This document shows positions 60,400 to 64,000 of a stretch of DNA of 64,000 nucleotides, piece by piece. Position 1 is the stretch's first letter; every line of letters begins with the position of its first letter. The translations under genes were made by a program, and so were the position numbers. Source of the stretch: Clostridia bacterium (GTDB taxonomy: Bacteria > Bacillota > Clostridia > Oscillospirales > Acutalibacteraceae); NCBI GenBank assembly GCA_017435385.1, contig JAFSFB010000023.1, forward strand, positions 1 through 64,000. Reading direction: 5' to 3'. The notes under the pieces are model-generated. The model was not told the DNA's origin and did no database searches. It saw nothing but the letters and a program-made list of their open reading frames with translations.

Positions 60400-60438
60400 C
60401 CCCCGAAGCCGTGAGTGAGGCTTCGGGGGTGTCTTTTT
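60400..60438. terminator. Bidirectional terminator between convergent genes
   Basis: CCCCCGAAGCC (60400-60410) and GGCTTCGGGGG (60419-60429), an 11-bp perfect stem, followed by TGTCTTTTT on the + strand. On the minus strand it is followed by GATTTTG. It serves the + gene ending at 60378 and the minus gene ending at 60437. Confidence 0.9.
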
Positions 60439-61030
60439 ACATTATGTGTTCAGGGAATAACCAATCGAAAATGAATGTAATGTTGATTGAATAGAACGGT
60501 ATTTTGAAAATTCTGTCATCAACATCAGTAGATTCAAGTGTCATTGTAGTTGTATAACCGTCTTCGATTGATTTGCAGAATTTAAATTCGTCATTTAAAT
60601 AATAATACTTTGAAGTTGTATCTTCGTGCATATATTCATCAACATAATAGGTTGTGTTTCCGATTTTTTCGTTATAGCTTTTAATGTAAGTGTATTCGGT
60701 ATCAGTTGGATCGATATATTCTATTTCTCCGACATTAAACTTGAAGTAGAATAAAGGAAATGAAGTAAGATATATATATAGATAATTTCCGTCTAATAAT
60801 ATGTTTGTTTTAATCGATATACCATTGAAAATCGGAAGTTTCATCCCATCTACAAAAGCTTTTCCGTTCTTTAAATAAAGATGATTTGTCACGCCGTCTG
60901 GGTTTGTGAGGTATACCTCTGCGCTTATTGCTGAAAAGTCAGGCAATTGATGATTGTCTGCATATGCAGCGATTGAAAATACGCCAACGGCAAGAACAAA
61001 TGCCAAAAGTAAAGATAACAATTTTTTCAT
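60437..61030 (-). CDS. Secreted protein of unknown function, paralogue of the 61240 gene
   Basis: 197 residues. Start ATG 61030 with AAGGAGGAG upstream. Signal peptide (M-K-K-L-L, hydrophobic core, cleavage near A-Y-A-D). The mature part is rich in Tyr, Asp and beta-strand patterns, with no Cys-box or anchor. The segment Y-I-K-S-Y-N-E-K-x(5)-Y-Y-V-D-E-Y and the following T-S-K-Y-Y-Y-L-N-D-E-F match the same place in the next gene (Y-I-K-S-Y-N-E-T, Y-Y-V-E-E-Y, T-S-K-F-Y-F-D-G-E-E-L), so the two are paralogues. The fold could resemble LolA/LppX-like beta half-barrels, but this is a guess. Own promoter, hence separately expressed. Confidence 0.78.
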   Translation of the reverse strand: MKKLLSLLLAFVLAVGVFSIAAYADNHQLPDFSAISAEVYLTNPDGVTNHLYLKNGKAFVDGMKLPIFNGISIKTNILLDGNYLYIYLTSFPLFYFKFNVGEIEYIDPTDTEYTYIKSYNEKIGNTTYYVDEYMHEDTTSKYYYLNDEFKFCKSIEDGYTTTMTLESTDVDDRIFKIPFYSINITFIFDWLFPEHIM

Positions 61031-61050
61031 GACAACTCCTCCTTTATTTT

Positions 61051-61079
61051 ATAATAGAGTTTTTGCTTTATTTTGTCAA
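61051..61079 (-). promoter_or_regulatory. Sigma-A promoter of the 60437 gene
   Basis: On the minus strand TTGACA (plus 61074-61079), 17-bp spacer, TATTAT (plus 61051-61056), about 20 nt upstream of the start codon at 61030. Confidence 0.75.
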
Positions 61080-61125
61080 TTACAAAACGGTTACAATAAT
61101 GGGCTCGGACGAGAAAACGTTAATA

Positions 61126-61170
61126 GGCTCCTTTTGAAAGGAGCTGTTGAGCGAAGCGAGACTGAGGATT
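61126..61170. repeat. Candidate intergenic palindromic repeat
   Basis: GCTCCTTT (61127-61134) and AAAGGAGC (61137-61144) form a perfect inverted repeat, followed by GAGCGAAGCGAGACTGAGG and ATTGG. This design (CTCC-hairpin, GCGAAGCGA, CTGAGGATT) resembles a repeat family I associate with Clostridia intergenic regions. A diverged relative may lie at about 5171-5196 (GGCTC-TGT-GAGCC, then CTGAGGATTGG). No ORF here. Confidence 0.4.
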
Positions 61171-61183
61171 GGAATGCGAAGCA

Positions 61184-61224
61184 TAAAAATATCCCCACCG
61201 AAAAACTGTTCCTCGGTGGGGATA
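61184..61224 (-). terminator. Terminator of the 61240 gene
   Basis: On the minus strand TATCCCCACCGA (plus 61213-61224) pairs perfectly with TCGGTGGGGATA (plus 61190-61201), 11-nt loop, followed by TTTTTATG. A 12-bp stem with U-tract, 15 nt past the stop codon. Confidence 0.93.
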
Positions 61225-61239
61225 GAAGTTTAATTGTTT

Positions 61240-61914
61240 TTACGCTGCAGAAATGATTGAAAGAATCAGACCCGTAAGGATAGGGGAAAGGTCAAATGCA
61301 CCTGACGGAACCTCAAAGAAGCTGTCGTCAACCTCAAACGATATATCGTCGAAATAAGTGTACTGAACCGAGTGAGTTGATGCATCCTCAACCTTGAGCA
61401 TAACGAGCTCTTCGCCGTCAAAATAGAATTTGCTTGTTACGAACTCTCTGTCATTGTATTCCTCAACATAGTATTCCTTGCCGTCAACGGTTTCGTTATA
61501 GCTTTTGATATACTGAATGAAGCCCTGAGTGAGGTTTGCGGCATCCTTGACGAGCTGCCAGATATCTGCGCCTTCAAGCGGATTTCTGTCAAGCTTGACA
61601 TAGAAGAAGGGGAGAATGGGGATGAAAGCGGAGATTCCGTCCTCGGAGGCTATAACTCTGACCTTGAGGAAGCCTGCCGTGTATTCGTAAGCGATCGTGT
61701 TGCCCTTGACGGCAACGGTGTTCTTGATGTCTGAGGGAAGGAAGCCGAAGAGCATTGTGCGTCCCGAATTGATGGTCACAAGAACCTCGTCTTCGGTTTC
61801 AAGTCTGTCAAGCAGAGCGTCAGCCTTGGGTGTTTCTGCGGCAAAAGCACCGATGCAGAAAACCGACGTCATCATCATGATTGCGGCAAGAGCGATGCTT
61901 AAAATCTTTTTCAT
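61240..61914 (-). CDS. Secreted protein of unknown function, paralogue of the 60437 gene
   Basis: 224 residues. Start ATG 61914 with GGAGGT upstream. Signal peptide (M-K-K-I-L, hydrophobic core, cleavage near A-F-A-A). The mature part has alternating hydrophobic beta-strand patterns; F-I-P-I-L-P-F-F-Y-V-K-L-D and Y-I-K-S-Y-N-E-T are shared with the neighbouring paralogue (L-P/F-P-L-F-Y-F-K-F and Y-I-K-S-Y-N-E-K). It is about 27 residues longer, with a hydrophobic C-terminus (L-T-G-L-I-L-S-I-I-S-A-A). Secreted and probably surface-retained or free; function not recognised. Confidence 0.8.
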   Translation of the reverse strand: MKKILSIALAAIMMMTSVFCIGAFAAETPKADALLDRLETEDEVLVTINSGRTMLFGFLPSDIKNTVAVKGNTIAYEYTAGFLKVRVIASEDGISAFIPILPFFYVKLDRNPLEGADIWQLVKDAANLTQGFIQYIKSYNETVDGKEYYVEEYNDREFVTSKFYFDGEELVMLKVEDASTHSVQYTYFDDISFEVDDSFFEVPSGAFDLSPILTGLILSIISAA

Positions 61915-61964
61915 TTTACATACCTCCGTTTTATTGATTTTTAAAATGCCTCTTTAATATATAA

Positions 61965-61993
61965 ATTATACCATATTTATTCAAAATTTGCAA
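61965..61993 (-). promoter_or_regulatory. Sigma-A promoter of the 61240 gene, inside hemW 3' end
   Basis: On the minus strand TTGCAA (plus 61988-61993), 17-bp spacer, TATAAT (plus 61965-61970) with an extended -10 TG. The -35 box lies within the last codons of hemW. Confidence 0.75.
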
Positions 61994-63092
61994 GCAGCTC
62001 ACAAATGACCGCATTTGAAAGAAGAAATCCGTTTTTTGTCAGACTGATTTTTTCGCTGTCGGTGTCGGTGAGTCCGTGTTTTTTGAGAAACTCAGCTTTT
62101 CGGATAACGGAATCGGGAACAGCTTTACCGAAACGGCGTCTGAAATTCTCAAATATCAGACCTTCCGTCAATCTTAACGCAAGCATGATATATTCTTCTT
62201 CGTCGCCGCCGAAGCCGTCGTCAACGGGCGGTTTGCCGTCAACAAAATCAACTATGCTTCTTTCATAATAAAATCTTTTTCCGTCAACAAAAGAATGAGC
62301 CGCCGCACCGATGCCGAGATATTCTTCGCAACGCCAGTATTTCAGATTGTGGCGGCTTTCATAGCCGTCTTTGGCAAAGTTGGAGATCTCATATTGCATG
62401 AAGCCTGCTTTTTCAAGAGCATCAACCGCCGCCATGTAAAGCTCGCTCGTTTCATCCTCGTCGGGAAGGATCAGGTTTTCTCTTTTCTTATGGAAGAAAG
62501 TGCCTTCCTCGATTTTGAGAATATATGCGCTGACATGGGTTGCACCGCCGGTTTTGCAGAATTCAACCGATCTGAGCAGACTTTCCTTCGTCTGATTCGG
62601 AATGCCGAGCATGAGGTCGAGCGAGATGTTTTCAATTCCCGCCGCCTTTGCTCTTGCAATCGCTCTCTCAACATCCTCGCAGCCGCCCCGTCTGCCGAGA
62701 GCTTTTCTCTCTTCGTTATCTGCACTCTGCAGACCGAGAGAAATGCGGTTGACTCCGCTTTCCGCCGCTTTGGCAAAATCAAAAACGGAATCGGTGCCTC
62801 CCGTGTCAGAGGGGTTGCATTCGAGGGTTACCTCGCAGTTTTCTGTTCTTCTGATATGCGAAAGAATTAAAGCGATATTATCCGCTCCGAGGAGAGAAGG
62901 CGTTCCGCCGCCGAAATAAACGGTGTCATATATGCGGTTTTCTTCATCGAGCTTCCTGCAAAGAGCCGCAACATAAGAATCCGTAACTCCCTTGCGGGGA
63001 GCTACGGAATAAAAGTCGCAGTAAGGGCATTTGCCCTTGCAGAACGGGATATGAAGATATAAGCCGATGGGATTTGTAGATTTATCAGTCAT
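61977..63092 (-). CDS. hemW: Radical SAM coproporphyrinogen III oxidase-like/heme chaperone HemW
   Basis: 371 residues from ATG 63092. The frame is open back to 63473, but that extension is antisense to lepA and unlike the family, and the true protein starts just before G-L-Y-L-H-I-P-F-C. Radical SAM [4Fe-4S] cluster motif [29 protein letters not shown]; and the HemW C-terminal domain. HemW is thought to deliver heme rather than oxidise coproporphyrinogen. Its start overlaps the lepA stop by 8 nt (ATGACTGA), so it is translationally coupled. The lepA-hemW order is common in Firmicutes. Confidence 0.93.
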   Translation of the reverse strand: MTDKSTNPIGLYLHIPFCKGKCPYCDFYSVAPRKGVTDSYVAALCRKLDEENRIYDTVYFGGGTPSLLGADNIALILSHIRRTENCEVTLECNPSDTGGTDSVFDFAKAAESGVNRISLGLQSADNEERKALGRRGGCEDVERAIARAKAAGIENISLDLMLGIPNQTKESLLRSVEFCKTGGATHVSAYILKIEEGTFFHKKRENLILPDEDETSELYMAAVDALEKAGFMQYEISNFAKDGYESRHNLKYWRCEEYLGIGAAAHSFVDGKRFYYERSIVDFVDGKPPVDDGFGGDEEEYIMLALRLTEGLIFENFRRRFGKAVPDSVIRKAEFLKKHGLTDTDSEKISLTKNGFLLSNAVICELLANFE

Positions 63093-64000
63093 TGTCGTCA
63101 AGCTTGAGAACCGCCATGAATGCCTCCTGAGGCACTTCGACCGTACCGAAGTGGCGCATTCTCTTTTTGCCTTCCTTCTGCTTTTCAAGCAGCTTTTTCT
63201 TTCTCGTGATATCGCCGCCGTAGCATTTTGCAAGAACGTCTTTTCGCATCGCCTTGACGGTTTCTCTTGCGATGACTTTGCCGCCGATCGCAACCTGAAT
63301 CGGGATTTCAAACATCTGTCTGGGAATGTTGTCCTTGAGTCTTTCGGCGATTTTTCTCGACTTGCCTCTTGCCTTGTCGGTGTGAATGATGAACGAAAGG
63401 GCATCGATGAGATCGCCGTTGAGAAGAACATCGAGCTTAACGAGATTTGAACGGCGGTAGTCCGAGATCTCATAGTCGAACGAAGCGTAGCCTCTTGTTC
63501 TCGATTTGAGTGAATCGAAGAAATCGTAGATGATTTCGTTCAGCGGAAGCTCATAGTGGATATCGACTCTGTCGGGAGTGATATAGTCCATGTTCCTGAA
63601 AATGCCTCTGCGTTCCTGACAAAGGTCCATGATTGCGCCAACATATTCCGCAGGAGAATAAATGTGAGCATCGGTGAACGGTTCTTCGCAGTAGTTGATA
63701 TGAGCAGGGTCGGGATAATGAGTGGGGTTGTCGATTTCAACCATTGAGCCGTCATTGAGATGTATTTTATAGATTACGCTCGGAACGGTCGTCACGAGGT
63801 CGAGGTCATATTCTCTTTCGAGTCTTTCCTGAATGATCTCAAGGTGAAGAAGACCGAGGAAGCCGCAGCGGAAGCCGAAGCCGAGTGCGCCCGAGGTTTC
63901 GGGCTCATAGGTCAGAGCGGCATCGTTGAGCTGAAGCTTTTCGAGTGCATCACGCAGGTTTTCGTAGTCCGCACCGTCTGCAGGATAAACGCCGCAGAAC
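63085..64000 (-). CDS. lepA: Elongation factor 4 (LepA), C-terminal part, cut by window end
   Basis: About 305 codons of the C-terminal half are present; the GTPase domain lies beyond 64000. LepA is a ribosomal GTPase acting in translation or ribosome biogenesis. Visible: [55 protein letters not shown], the diagnostic C-terminal [20 protein letters not shown], and [13 protein letters not shown]. The frame stays open through 64000; ATGs seen inside the window are internal. Confidence 0.96.
   Translation of the reverse strand, partial: FCGVYPADGADYENLRDALEKLQLNDAALTYEPETSGALGFGFRCGFLGLLHLEIIQERLEREYDLDLVTTVPSVIYKIHLNDGSMVEIDNPTHYPDPAHINYCEEPFTDAHIYSPAEYVGAIMDLCQERRGIFRNMDYITPDRVDIHYELPLNEIIYDFFDSLKSRTRGYASFDYEISDYRRSNLVKLDVLLNGDLIDALSFIIHTDKARGKSRKIAERLKDNIPRQMFEIPIQVAIGGKVIARETVKAMRKDVLAKCYGGDITRKKKLLEKQKEGKKRMRHFGTVEVPQEAFMAVLKLDDND

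Noticed and set aside
63093..63473. 127-residue N-terminal extension of hemW
   Set aside because: It is antisense to or overlaps lepA, is Arg/Ser rich and is unlike HemW; the family start is at 63092.

Overview
The window looks like chromosome from a Gram-positive, endospore-forming Clostridia bacterium, probably a gut Ruminococcaceae/Oscillospiraceae-type lineage. The grounds are a Gram-positive PolC replicase with inserted exonuclease, spoIVB next to spo0A, a MEP isoprenoid pathway (dxr, ispG) inside the pyrH-frr-uppS-cdsA-rseP cluster, dockerin-like surface proteins, AGGAGG ribosome binding sites, and sigma-A promoters close to consensus. I see no tRNA, rRNA, CRISPR array, transposase or phage gene.

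Left part (1-38400): five consecutive giant genes on the + strand fill about 60 percent of the window. All encode very long acidic proteins built mostly from InlB B-type (Listeria-Bacteroides/Flg_new) beta-grasp repeats with the signature G-Y-x-F-x-G-W; by eye there are roughly 18, 21, 41, 21 and 15 copies. The first gene is cut by the window start and ends in Ig-like modules. The other four (6084, 14622, 25502, 32565) each have a signal peptide, a cohesin-like beta-sandwich module, a repeat stalk, MucBP-like spacers, a conserved pre-dockerin module and a C-terminal dockerin-like domain. None has an LPxTG or SLH anchor. The four appear to be one transcript of about 32 kb, running from an ideal promoter (5994-6022) to a strong terminator (38413-38441), with hairpins lacking U-tracts between genes. 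Cohesin-like and dockerin-like modules in the same secreted proteins suggest a self-assembling surface scaffold or adhesin array; this is the most interesting system here. The 1.07-kb region upstream of this operon is A-rich and carries two palindromes with identical spacing (GTAAAG-N8-CTTTAC).

Middle (38440-40840): two and a half copies of an exactly 100-bp palindromic tandem repeat, then a minus-strand GH89-type alpha-N-acetylglucosaminidase gene with its own promoter and terminator.

Right part (41000-57260): a co-directional housekeeping run, pyrH-frr-uppS-cdsA-dxr-rseP-ispG-polC, covering UMP kinase, ribosome recycling, isoprenoid and phospholipid precursors, site-2 protease and replicative polymerase. 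It continues with a condensation-like acyltransferase, a zinc-ribbon membrane protein, an M20 peptidase, a glycerate kinase and a secreted alpha/beta hydrolase, and stops at a clean terminator.

End (57300-64000): the sporulation genes spoIVB and spo0A; a small membrane protein with a consensus promoter; two paralogous secreted proteins of unknown function on the minus strand; and the lepA-hemW pair on the minus strand, with lepA cut by the window end.
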